From Candidatus Binataceae bacterium (GTDB taxonomy: Bacteria; Desulfobacterota; Binatia; Binatales; Binataceae): DNA of 6,742 nucleotides. The notes beneath the pieces were generated by a model. It ran no database searches. It was not told the DNA's origin and worked only from the letters and a program-made list of their open reading frames with translations. Each line of letters begins with the position of its first letter. Position 1 is the stretch's first letter. Shown here piece by piece: positions 1 through 6,073 of the stretch. The position numbers were made by a program, and so were the translations under genes. The stretch lies in assembly GCA_030042765.1 (NCBI GenBank), contig JASHZA010000075.1:1-6742 (forward strand). The letters are read 5' to 3'.

Positions 1-2293
1 TGACGCGCGGGCGCTCGCGCGCAAGGTCGGTCAGCTCGTGAAAGTGCGTGGCGAAGAGCACCTTGGCGCGGGTCGCATCGTGCAGATGCTCGGCCAGCGC
101 CCATGCGATCGCAAGCCCGTCGAACGTGCTGGTGCCGCGTCCGACTTCGTCGAGCAGCAGCAGGCTGCGCTCGTCCAGCCCCTCGAGCAGGCGCGCCGTC
201 TCGCGCATCTCGACCATGAAGGTCGATTCGCCCCGCCGCAGCTCGTCGCGCGCCCCGATCCGCGTCAGCACCCGATCGGTAAGTCCCAGCCGCGCCTCCG
301 TCGCCGGCACGAAACTCCCCATCTGCGCCATGATCACGCCAAGCGCGACCTGCCGCAGATAGGTCGACTTGCCCGCCATATTCGGTCCGGTGATCAGCAG
401 CAGTTGACGGTCGTCCGGATCGGCCTCGAGATCGTTGGGCACGAACTCGCCCGCCTTCATCCCCGTTTCGAGCACCGGATGGCGTCCGTCGCGGATCTTG
501 AGCGCCATCGCTGAGCCGATTTCGGGGCGCACGTACCCGCGCCGCCGCGCGACCTTTGCCAGCGACATCAGCGCGTCGAACTCTCCCACCGCTCCGCCAG
601 TCTCGAGGATCGAGCCGGTGCGCGCGGCGAGGTCCCGCAGCAGCTTCAAAAAGAGCTGAAGTTCGAGCTCCTTCAGGCCCGACTCCGCGCTCAGAATCTT
701 GCGTTCGAGTTCCTTCAGTTCGGGCGTGGTAAAGCGCTCGGCGCCCACCAGCGTCTGCTTGCGCTCGTAGGCCGCCGGAACGCGCTCGAGATTCGGCTTG
801 GTGACCTCGATGTAATACCCGAAGACCTGGTTGTAGCGCGCCTTGAGCGAGGGAATACCGGTGGCCTCGCGTTCGCTCGCCTCCAGCCGCGCGATCACTC
901 CGCGCGCGTCCAGCGCCAGCGATCTCAATTCGTCCACTTCCGCGCTGAAGCCCGCGCGGATCGCGTTGCCGTCGCGAGGATTCACCGGCGGCTCGTCGCT
1001 GATCGTCTCGTCGATTTGCGCGGCCAGCTCCGGCTCGGGCTCGATCCGTCCGGCCATCCGCCGCAGCATCTCGCTGCGCCGATCCGCGAGCCAGCGCTTC
1101 AGGATCGCGGCCGCCGCCAGCGCCTGCCCAAGCTTTAAGACGTCGCGCGGCGACGCGCGCAGGCTCCCGATCCGTCCCCCCAGCCTTTCCAGGTCCCCGA
1201 TTCTGCGCAGCGCATCCGCCACCTCGCCGCCCAAATCCAGATCGAACAGCTCGTCGACCGCGTCATGCCGCGCCCGTATCGCCTCCAAATCGAGCAAGGG
1301 ATAGACGATCCAGTTCGAGAGCGTTCGCGCGCCGGTCGGGGTCACCGTTTCGTCCAGGATCGACAGCAGCGAACCGGTACGCGTGCCGTCGCTCGAAGCG
1401 ATCAGCTCCAGATGGCGCCGGCTGGTCTCGTCAACGAGCATGTACTCGGTCGCGTGGTAGACTTTGGGCGCCCGCAGATGGGCCAGTTCGCGCCCGAAGT
1501 TTTCCTCGACATAGGCTAGCGCCGCTCCGGCCGCGCCCGCCTGCGCATCCTCGATTGCGCCGTCGAGAAAGCCGGGATCCGCGCTGAAACGTCGCGCCAG
1601 CACCGCACGCGCCGTGGCCGCCTCGAAAGCGCCGGCGTCGACAGCGGTTACGGGAACTTTCAGGTCGACCCGGACCGTTCCGATCACCGGTTCGATCTGC
1701 CCGCAACCCTTTGGTGTAATCACCTCGCGCGGCGAGACCCGCGCAATCTCTTCGCGCAGGCCGGCCGCACCCGCAATCCGTGTGACGATAAACTCGCCGG
1801 TCGAAACGTCCAGCGCGGCCAAGGCGAACCCGCTGCCGTCGGGTCCGATCGCCAACAGGAAATTCTTTTCGTCGGCGGTCAGGACAGTCTCCTCGCCGAC
1901 CGTGCCCGGCGTGATTATCCGCACGATCTGACGCGGCATCAGCCCGCGGGCCCCGCCGCGTCCGCCCGGGGCGGTAAGCTGGAACGCGCCGCCCTTGGCG
2001 CTCGAACCCGTCGGCGCTGTATCGGCCGCCGTCTGCTCGCAGATCGCGATCTTCATCCCGGCCTTGAGCAGCTTGGCTATGTACGGTTCCGCCGAGTGGT
2101 ATGGCACGCCGCACAGCGGAACCCCGTCCTTCGAACGCGAGGTGAGCTGGATATCCAAAATGCGCGAACCGGTCTCGGCGTCTTCGAAAAACATCTCGTA
2201 GAAATCGCCCAGGCGGAAAAACAGGATCGCGTCCGGCACGCGCTGTTTGACGCTCAGATATTGCGTGATCAGCGGTGAACTTTTGATCGCCAC
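1..2293 (-). CDS. mutS: DNA mismatch repair protein MutS (3' end beyond window)
   Basis: MutS is the ATPase clamp that recognises base mismatches and small loops in newly replicated DNA and recruits MutL. I translated the frame by hand: it is open without a stop or frameshift for 764 residues and runs off the left window edge. Against a usual length of about 850-880 residues, roughly the last 100 (end of the ATPase domain and the C-terminal dimer/tetramer region) are missing. Visible hallmarks are GDFYEMF at residues 29-35 (mismatch-wedging Phe31 and Glu33), a connector domain, the core/clamp region with FGYYIEVTKPN, Walker A GPNMAGKST at 636-644 (362-388), the GRGTST-flanked Walker B with Asp715-Glu716 (146-151), and FATHFHEL at 747-754. 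The GTG start at 2291-2293 gives the family-typical N terminus (MAIKSSPLITQYLSVKQ). No clear Shine-Dalgarno precedes it. An extra stretch of about 20 residues follows CEQ near residue 88. It is transcribed divergently from mobA. MutS1-type identity is near certain; the start codon is probable. Confidence 0.97.
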   Translation of the reverse strand, partial: MAIKSSPLITQYLSVKQRVPDAILFFRLGDFYEMFFEDAETGSRILDIQLTSRSKDGVPLCGVPYHSAEPYIAKLLKAGMKIAICEQTAADTAPTGSSAKGGAFQLTAPGGRGGARGLMPRQIVRIITPGTVGEETVLTADEKNFLLAIGPDGSGFALAALDVSTGEFIVTRIAGAAGLREEIARVSPREVITPKGCGQIEPVIGTVRVDLKVPVTAVDAGAFEAATARAVLARRFSADPGFLDGAIEDAQAGAAGAALAYVEENFGRELAHLRAPKVYHATEYMLVDETSRRHLELIASSDGTRTGSLLSILDETVTPTGARTLSNWIVYPLLDLEAIRARHDAVDELFDLDLGGEVADALRRIGDLERLGGRIGSLRASPRDVLKLGQALAAAAILKRWLADRRSEMLRRMAGRIEPEPELAAQIDETISDEPPVNPRDGNAIRAGFSAEVDELRSLALDARGVIARLEASEREATGIPSLKARYNQVFGYYIEVTKPNLERVPAAYERKQTLVGAERFTTPELKELERKILSAESGLKELELQLFLKLLRDLAARTGSILETGGAVGEFDALMSLAKVARRRGYVRPEIGSAMALKIRDGRHPVLETGMKAGEFVPNDLEADPDDRQLLLITGPNMAGKSTYLRQVALGVIMAQMGSFVPATEARLGLTDRVLTRIGARDELRRGESTFMVEMRETARLLEGLDERSLLLLDEVGRGTSTFDGLAIAWALAEHLHDATRAKVLFATHFHELTDLARERPRV

Positions 2294-2305
2294 GTGTGCG
2301 CACCA

Positions 2306-2334
2306 AGGATAGCCAGCCCTGCCCCTGCGCGCAA
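2306..2334 (-). promoter_or_regulatory. Candidate mutS promoter, giving a very short leader
   Basis: On the minus strand, TTGCGC (2334-2329) and TATCCT (2311-2306) are separated by 17 bases and resemble sigma70 -35 and -10 boxes (3 of 6 and 4 of 6 consensus matches). A start site about 7 bases downstream would fall near 2299, leaving only about six bases before the GTG start of mutS. That would fit the lack of a ribosome binding site there. In GC-rich DNA such matches arise by chance, so this is only a suggestion. Confidence 0.25.
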
Positions 2335-2351
2335 AAATCGCGAGGTACCGC

Positions 2352-2372
2352 TACAATCGGCGGCGAGGAGGG
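2352..2372 (+). promoter_or_regulatory. Candidate mobA -10 box (TACAAT) and Shine-Dalgarno (GAGGAGGG)
   Basis: TACAAT at 2352-2357 matches the sigma70 -10 consensus at five of six positions and is one of few AT-rich spots in the divergent mutS/mobA gap. No good -35 box lies 16-18 bases upstream. GAGGAGGG at 2365-2372 is a strong Shine-Dalgarno sequence, but it ends about 30 bases before the ATG at 2403, which is too far for normal use. It sits 7 bases (measured from GGAGG) before an in-frame ACG at 2379. The promoter is weakly supported; the Shine-Dalgarno match itself is clear. Confidence 0.3.
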
Positions 2373-2402
2373 TCGTCTACGAGTTCGGCAAACGCCAGTG
2401 CG

Positions 2403-2996
2403 ATGATTCTGGCCGGCGGCGAAAGCTCCCGTATGGGCCGCGCGAAGGCAACACTGCCCTTCGGCGCAAGTACCATCCTCGAGCGGATCCTGATCGAACT
2501 TCGCCGTCGGTTCGACGATTTGATAGTGGTGGCGGCCCCCGCCGCCGTTGAACCGTTTCCGGTCGATCCCATAATCCGGAAAGTGCCCAATGTGATCCTG
2601 GTGCGCGACGAAGATTCCTACGCCGGGCCGGTCGCAGCACTGGTCCGCGGTCTGGCTGCAGCAACGCACGAGGTCGCCTTCGCATGCTCGTGCGACCTGC
2701 CGCTGCTCCGCGCCGAACTCGCGCACGCCTTGTGTGACATGACCGACGGATACGACGCAGCGATTCCAGAGGTCGGCGGGCGCTTGCAGCCGCTATGCGC
2801 GGCTTACCGCCGCGCCTGCGGCGGCGCGCTCGCCGCGGCGGCCGGCGAACGCCGCCTCACCGCTGTCGTCACCCGGCTCAATATTCGAATCGTCGCCGAG
2901 GCCGACCTCCGCCCCCTCGACCCGGACCTGAGGAGCTTCCTCAATGTCAACACGCGGGAGGCCTATGCCGAGGCCCTCAGGCTGGCAGGGGTGTAA
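2403..2996 (+). CDS. mobA: Molybdenum cofactor guanylyltransferase (MobA family)
   Basis: MobA transfers GMP from GTP to molybdopterin to make the bis-MGD cofactor of DMSO-reductase-family enzymes such as nitrate reductase and formate dehydrogenase; it is cytoplasmic. The 197-residue product has the family's usual length and a Rossmann-like nucleotidyltransferase fold. It carries the LAGGxSSRMGxxK nucleotide-binding loop at residues 3-15, a GPVAAL segment at 75-80 matching the family's GPLAG, CDLP at 97-100 with the metal-binding Asp98, GGRLQPLCAAY at 125-135, and the C-terminal FLNVNT at 179-184. The ATG start leaves only one residue before the ILAGG strand, shorter than normal for the family. 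The frame is open upstream, and a strong Shine-Dalgarno sits before an in-frame ACG at 2379, which would add eight residues. It stands alone, with no other molybdenum cofactor gene in view, diverging from mutS and converging on gcvPB. A related NTP transferase such as MocA is less likely because of the QPL and NxNT motifs. Confidence 0.9.
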   Translation: MILAGGESSRMGRAKATLPFGASTILERILIELRRRFDDLIVVAAPAAVEPFPVDPIIRKVPNVILVRDEDSYAGPVAALVRGLAAATHEVAFACSCDLPLLRAELAHALCDMTDGYDAAIPEVGGRLQPLCAAYRRACGGALAAAAGERRLTAVVTRLNIRIVAEADLRPLDPDLRSFLNVNTREAYAEALRLAGV

Positions 2997-3004
2997 TCCC
3001 GGGG

Positions 3005-3022
3005 GGGTGAAAGATTTCACCC
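3005..3022 (+). terminator. Perfect 8-bp inverted repeat after mobA, possible terminator
   Basis: GGGTGAAA (3005-3012) and TTTCACCC (3015-3022) are exact inverted repeats separated by two bases; a realistic hairpin has a 6-base stem and a 6-base loop. It begins 8 bases after the mobA stop codon. Only two T residues follow, so it is not a canonical intrinsic terminator on either strand, but its position suggests 3'-end formation for mobA. Confidence 0.4.
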
Positions 3023-3060
3023 TTAGCAGCGAGGCTGAGTTGTAGAATAATCGCTCACGA

Positions 3061-3092
3061 GACTGGGGATTCTCCCGTGAATAGCCCCGGTC
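3061..3092 (-). terminator. Long imperfect hairpin downstream of gcvPB, possible operon terminator
   Basis: GACTGGGG (3061-3068) pairs with CCCCGGTC (3085-3092) with one G-T mismatch/wobble. ATTC (3069-3072) pairs with GAAT (3079-3082), leaving a 2-base bulge and a 6-base loop. On the minus strand it lies about 20 bases past the gcvPB stop, where an operon terminator or mRNA-stabilising structure would be expected. No T tract follows on either strand, so Rho-independent function is unproven. Confidence 0.4.
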
Positions 3093-3111
3093 TTCGCTGT
3101 GCAAGGGCAAA

Positions 3112-4653
3112 TCAGGGCGGGGTCCAGCGCAGGATGGGGCGGCGGGCGGCGGTTACCTCGTCCACCCGCGACAGCGCCAGCGTGTGCGGTGCCGTCTTGA
3201 CCGTCTCCGGATTACTTAACGCCTCCTCGTAGATCTGCGTCATCGCGGCGACGAAGCTGTCGATGGTTTCACGGCTCTCCGTCTCGGTCGGCTCGACCAT
3301 CAGGGCGCCGTGGACGATGAGCGGGAAATAGATCGTGGGCGGATGGATGCCGAAGTCGAGCAGCCGCTTGGCGATATCGAGCGTACTCACCTTCGCCTTT
3401 TCTTCGAGGTCGTGCGTGAGCACGCATTCGTGCATCGTCGGCTCGTGCGACGCGGTCGGATAGCGCGCCTCGAGACGTTTGCGCACATAGTTCGCGTTGA
3501 GAATCGCGATAAGGCTCGCCTGCTCGAGGCCGTCGCGCCCGAGCGCGAGGATGTACGCGTATGCCCGCACGACCATCGCGAAGTTCGCGTGGAATGCGCG
3601 CAGGCGGCCGATCGAGTGCGGACGGTCGTAGTCGAAGTCCCATCGGCCGGCGCGGTCGACGATCCGCGGCGCCGGCAGGAAAGGTTCGAGATGCCGCTTG
3701 ACGGCGATTGGACCGGAGCCCGGGCCGCCGCCGCCGTGCGGGGTCGAGAAGGTTTTGTGCAGATTGAGATGCACGATATCCGCGCCCGAATGGCCCGGCT
3801 TCGCGACGCCCAGCAGCGCGTTCATGTTCGCGCCGTCCATGTAAAGCAGCGCCCCGTTGTCGTGGAGGGCTGCGGCGATTTCCGGCATCTCGGGCTCGAA
3901 AATTCCCATCGTGTTCGGGTTCGTCACCATCAATGCGGCGACGTCGTTGCCCTCGAGCAGCCGGCGAATCTCCTGCGCCTCGAGATAGCCGCGCTTGCTC
4001 GAACGCGCGACCACCACCTCGAAGCCCGCCAGCGAACAACTGGCCGGATTGGTGCCGTGCGCAGTGTCGGGGATGATCACCTTGCGCCGCACGCTGCCGC
4101 GCGTGCGTTCCCATGCGCGGACGATGAGCAGGCCGGCCAGTTCTCCCTGCGCGCCCGCGGCCGGATGGAGCGACACGGCGTCCATCCCGGTGATTTCGGC
4201 GAGCGCGCGTTCCATCCGGACCATCAATTCGAGCGCGCCCTGCGCCAGATGAGCGGGCGTGAGCGGATGGATCGCGGCGAAGCCGGGCAGGCCCGCCAGT
4301 TCGTCGTTCACCACCGGGTTGTACTTCATGGTGCACGAGCCGAGCGGATAAAAATGCAGCGCCTGACCGAAGTTCAACTGGGAGAGCCGCAGAAAATGGC
4401 GCATCACCTGCGGCTCGCTTAGTTCGGGGAAGCCCTCGATATCGGAACGGCAGAGATCGTCACCGAGGATTTCGCGCGCTCGGCGTTCGCTGGAATCGCC
4501 GCCGGGAAGGTCGCTGCCGCGCCGCTTGTCCGAGGACTCCTCGAAAATGAGCGGCACGATTTTCGGCGGCGTCTTCTGCGATGATGCCGCGCCGGTGATC
4601 GTGCGCGCCGGTTCCGCGCTGTTTGCCACTCTCGCGTTCTTTTGATCGGCCAT
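3112..4653 (-). CDS. gcvPB: Glycine dehydrogenase (decarboxylating) subunit 2, PLP-binding
   Basis: GcvPB is the catalytic half of the split P-protein. With GcvPA it decarboxylates glycine and loads the remaining aminomethyl group onto lipoylated GcvH. The 513-residue product carries the PLP Schiff-base lysine Lys300 in HLNLHKTFSTPHGGGGPG (295-312), DTAHGTNPAS (196-205) with the His that stacks on PLP, MDGANMNA (272-279) with the Asp expected to contact the PLP ring nitrogen, and the N-terminal GSCTMKYNP (105-113). Its C-terminal third includes PTIYFPLIVHGALMVEPTE. The first 29 or so residues are a polar, Ala/Ser/Thr-rich extension before the conserved PLIFEES start, so it is somewhat longer than typical two-subunit homologues. 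The ATG overlaps the gcvPA stop by one base (TGATG at 4655-4651) and has GGGGAG six bases upstream (4660-4665). This fixes the start and indicates translational coupling. All recognised catalytic motifs are intact. Confidence 0.97.
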   Translation of the reverse strand: MADQKNARVANSAEPARTITGAASSQKTPPKIVPLIFEESSDKRRGSDLPGGDSSERRAREILGDDLCRSDIEGFPELSEPQVMRHFLRLSQLNFGQALHFYPLGSCTMKYNPVVNDELAGLPGFAAIHPLTPAHLAQGALELMVRMERALAEITGMDAVSLHPAAGAQGELAGLLIVRAWERTRGSVRRKVIIPDTAHGTNPASCSLAGFEVVVARSSKRGYLEAQEIRRLLEGNDVAALMVTNPNTMGIFEPEMPEIAAALHDNGALLYMDGANMNALLGVAKPGHSGADIVHLNLHKTFSTPHGGGGPGSGPIAVKRHLEPFLPAPRIVDRAGRWDFDYDRPHSIGRLRAFHANFAMVVRAYAYILALGRDGLEQASLIAILNANYVRKRLEARYPTASHEPTMHECVLTHDLEEKAKVSTLDIAKRLLDFGIHPPTIYFPLIVHGALMVEPTETESRETIDSFVAAMTQIYEEALSNPETVKTAPHTLALSRVDEVTAARRPILRWTPP

Positions 4654-4665
4654 CAGCGGCTCCCC
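4651..4665 (-). promoter_or_regulatory. gcvPA/gcvPB stop-start overlap with Shine-Dalgarno
   Basis: On the minus strand GGGGAG (4665-4660) lies six bases before an ATG (4653-4651) whose first base is the last base of the gcvPA TGA stop. The site sits inside the 3' end of gcvPA. It implies that ribosomes finishing gcvPA reinitiate on gcvPB, helping to keep the two subunits in equal amounts. Confidence 0.8.
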
Positions 4666-6002
4666 GCCAGCGCGTTGCGCAAGAGTACGAAATCCGCCTG
4701 CGCGTTCATCTCGGTTACGGAGATCAGCAGCCCGTCGCCGAGTTCAGGATAGTCGCGCCCGAGCGGCACTCCGGCGAGCACTCCGCGTTCTTCCGCCTTC
4801 GCGATCGCGGATGGCGCATCGGGTAGCGCGACGACGAATTCGTTGAAGAAGGGTGCGCTGAATCGCGGCCTGATTCCCGCGGCGGCAAGCGCGTCCGCGG
4901 CCTGGTGCGCGAGCTCGACATTGCGCGCGGCGAGCTCGCGCAGTCCGCGCCTTCCCATCAAAGAGAGATAGACGGTTGCGGCGAGCGCATTGAGAGAGTG
5001 ATTGGTGCAGATGTTCGAAGTCGCGCGCTCGCGCCGGATGTGCTGCTCCCGCGTCGCCAGGGTGAGGCAAAAGGCGCGGCGCCCGTCGGCGTCGTGTGTT
5101 TGCCCGACCAGCCGCCCGGGCATCTGCCGCACGTGCGCTGTTCGCGCCGCCATGAAACCGACGCCGGGTCCGCCGAACTGAGGGGCGATGCCGAAGCTTT
5201 GCCCTTCGCCAACCGCGATATCCGCGCCGGCTGCGCCCGGCGCCTTGAGCAGGCCCAGAGCGAGAGCTTCGGCGGTTGCCGAGATAGCGAGTGCGCCCGC
5301 GCGATGGGCAATCCCAGCGATTCGCGCCAGCGGCTCGATTGCGCCGAAGCCGTTGGGGTAGCCGGTGAGCGTGCAGAGCAGGCGGTCGCCGGGGAGGGCT
5401 TCGAGCGCGGCGAGATCGGTGGTGCCGGCGGCCGGATCGAAAGGCACCTCGACCAATTCCAGCCCTTTCTGGGCGCTCAAGTAGGTCTGGATGGTGGCGC
5501 GGTAATCGGGCCAAAGATTTCTCGGGAGCGCTACGATCGACCGTTGGGGAAGTATCCGCCGGGCCATCAGGACGGCTTCGGCGGCGGCGGAGGCGCCGTC
5601 GTACATGCTGGCGTTGGCGACCTCGAGCCCGGTCAGTTGAGTGATCAGGGTCTGAAACTCGAAGATGGCCTGGGTAGTGCCCTGGCTGGCCTCGGGCTGG
5701 TAGGGGGTGTAGCTGGTGGCGAATTCGGCGCGGGCGGTGATAGCGCGGACGGCGGCGGGGACATAATGGCGGTAGAAACCGGCGCCGAGGAAGCTCGCGA
5801 AGCCGTTAGCGGCGCGGCTCTTTGCGGCCAAGGCCGCGAGTTCAGCCACCACTTCGGGTTCGCCGCGTCCGGGGTCGAGGCGGATCCGGGCGCGGTCGCG
5901 CAACTCCCTGGGCACGTGCGCGATCAGATCGTCGAGCCGAGCGACGCCGACCGTCTCGAGCATCGCGGCTATCTCGGCTTCGGTATGCGGTATGAATCTC
6001 AT
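4653..6002 (-). CDS. gcvPA: Glycine dehydrogenase (decarboxylating) subunit 1
   Basis: GcvPA is the N-terminal half of the split P-protein and pairs with GcvPB to form the active glycine decarboxylase. It has an aminotransferase-like fold but lacks the PLP lysine. The 449-residue product is full length for the family. It begins with the canonical RFIPHTEAEIAAML (residues 2-15), followed by FLGAGFYRHYVPAAV (71-85), SYTPYQPEASQGTTQAIFEFQ-type sequence (97-117), NASMYDGASA (130-139), GEGQSFG (265-271), VRQMPGRLVG (291-300) and TREQHIRRERATSNICTN (317-334). The ATG at 6002-6000 has GGAG five bases upstream (6008-6011), supporting the start. Its TGA overlaps the gcvPB ATG by one base. It follows gcvT after a 71-bp gap that contains no gcvH. 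Subunits A and B together (962 residues) equal the usual length of a one-chain P-protein. Confidence 0.97.
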   Translation of the reverse strand: MRFIPHTEAEIAAMLETVGVARLDDLIAHVPRELRDRARIRLDPGRGEPEVVAELAALAAKSRAANGFASFLGAGFYRHYVPAAVRAITARAEFATSYTPYQPEASQGTTQAIFEFQTLITQLTGLEVANASMYDGASAAAEAVLMARRILPQRSIVALPRNLWPDYRATIQTYLSAQKGLELVEVPFDPAAGTTDLAALEALPGDRLLCTLTGYPNGFGAIEPLARIAGIAHRAGALAISATAEALALGLLKAPGAAGADIAVGEGQSFGIAPQFGGPGVGFMAARTAHVRQMPGRLVGQTHDADGRRAFCLTLATREQHIRRERATSNICTNHSLNALAATVYLSLMGRRGLRELAARNVELAHQAADALAAAGIRPRFSAPFFNEFVVALPDAPSAIAKAEERGVLAGVPLGRDYPELGDGLLISVTEMNAQADFVLLRNALAGSR

Positions 6003-6007
6003 CCCAG

Positions 6008-6011
6008 CTCC
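6008..6011 (-). promoter_or_regulatory. gcvPA ribosome binding site
   Basis: On the minus strand GGAG (6011-6008) precedes the gcvPA ATG by five bases. It decides in favour of the ATG at 6002, which also gives the conserved RFIPHT N terminus of the family. Confidence 0.65.
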
Positions 6012-6073
6012 AGTGCGACGATCATCGGGCGACCATGTCAGCGGTCGCAGGCCAAGTGCGCCGAATAAGCGAA

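Noticed and set aside
1431..2726. 431-codon minus-strand open frame overlapping mutS and mobA
   Set aside because: It is rich in Arg and Gly, lacks recognisable motifs, and runs in another frame of mutS and antisense to mobA. It is a GC-skewed shadow of mutS, whose own frame has every family motif.
3015..3048. Possible plus-strand promoter (TTTCAC ... TAGAAT) pointing into the 3' end of gcvPB
   Set aside because: The spacing between boxes is about 22 bases and the -35 match is poor. With no gene to drive, an antisense transcript would be speculation.
3269..4336. 355-codon minus-strand frame inside gcvPB
   Set aside because: A +1/-1 shadow of the same DNA with Arg-rich composition; gcvPB explains the region fully.
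3310..4422. 370-codon plus-strand open frame opposite gcvPB
   Set aside because: Arg/His/Val-rich composition without motifs; antisense shadow of gcvPB.
4905..6068. 387-codon plus-strand open frame opposite gcvPA
   Set aside because: Long antisense frames are common in GC-rich DNA. The translation is low-complexity Gly/Ala/Arg/Glu with no family motif, whereas gcvPA on the other strand is fully canonical.
6003..6073. Eight-codon frame MIVALELG overlapping the gcvPA start as a leader peptide or gcvH remnant
   Set aside because: Too short to judge, no similarity to the GcvH C terminus, and no separate ribosome binding site.
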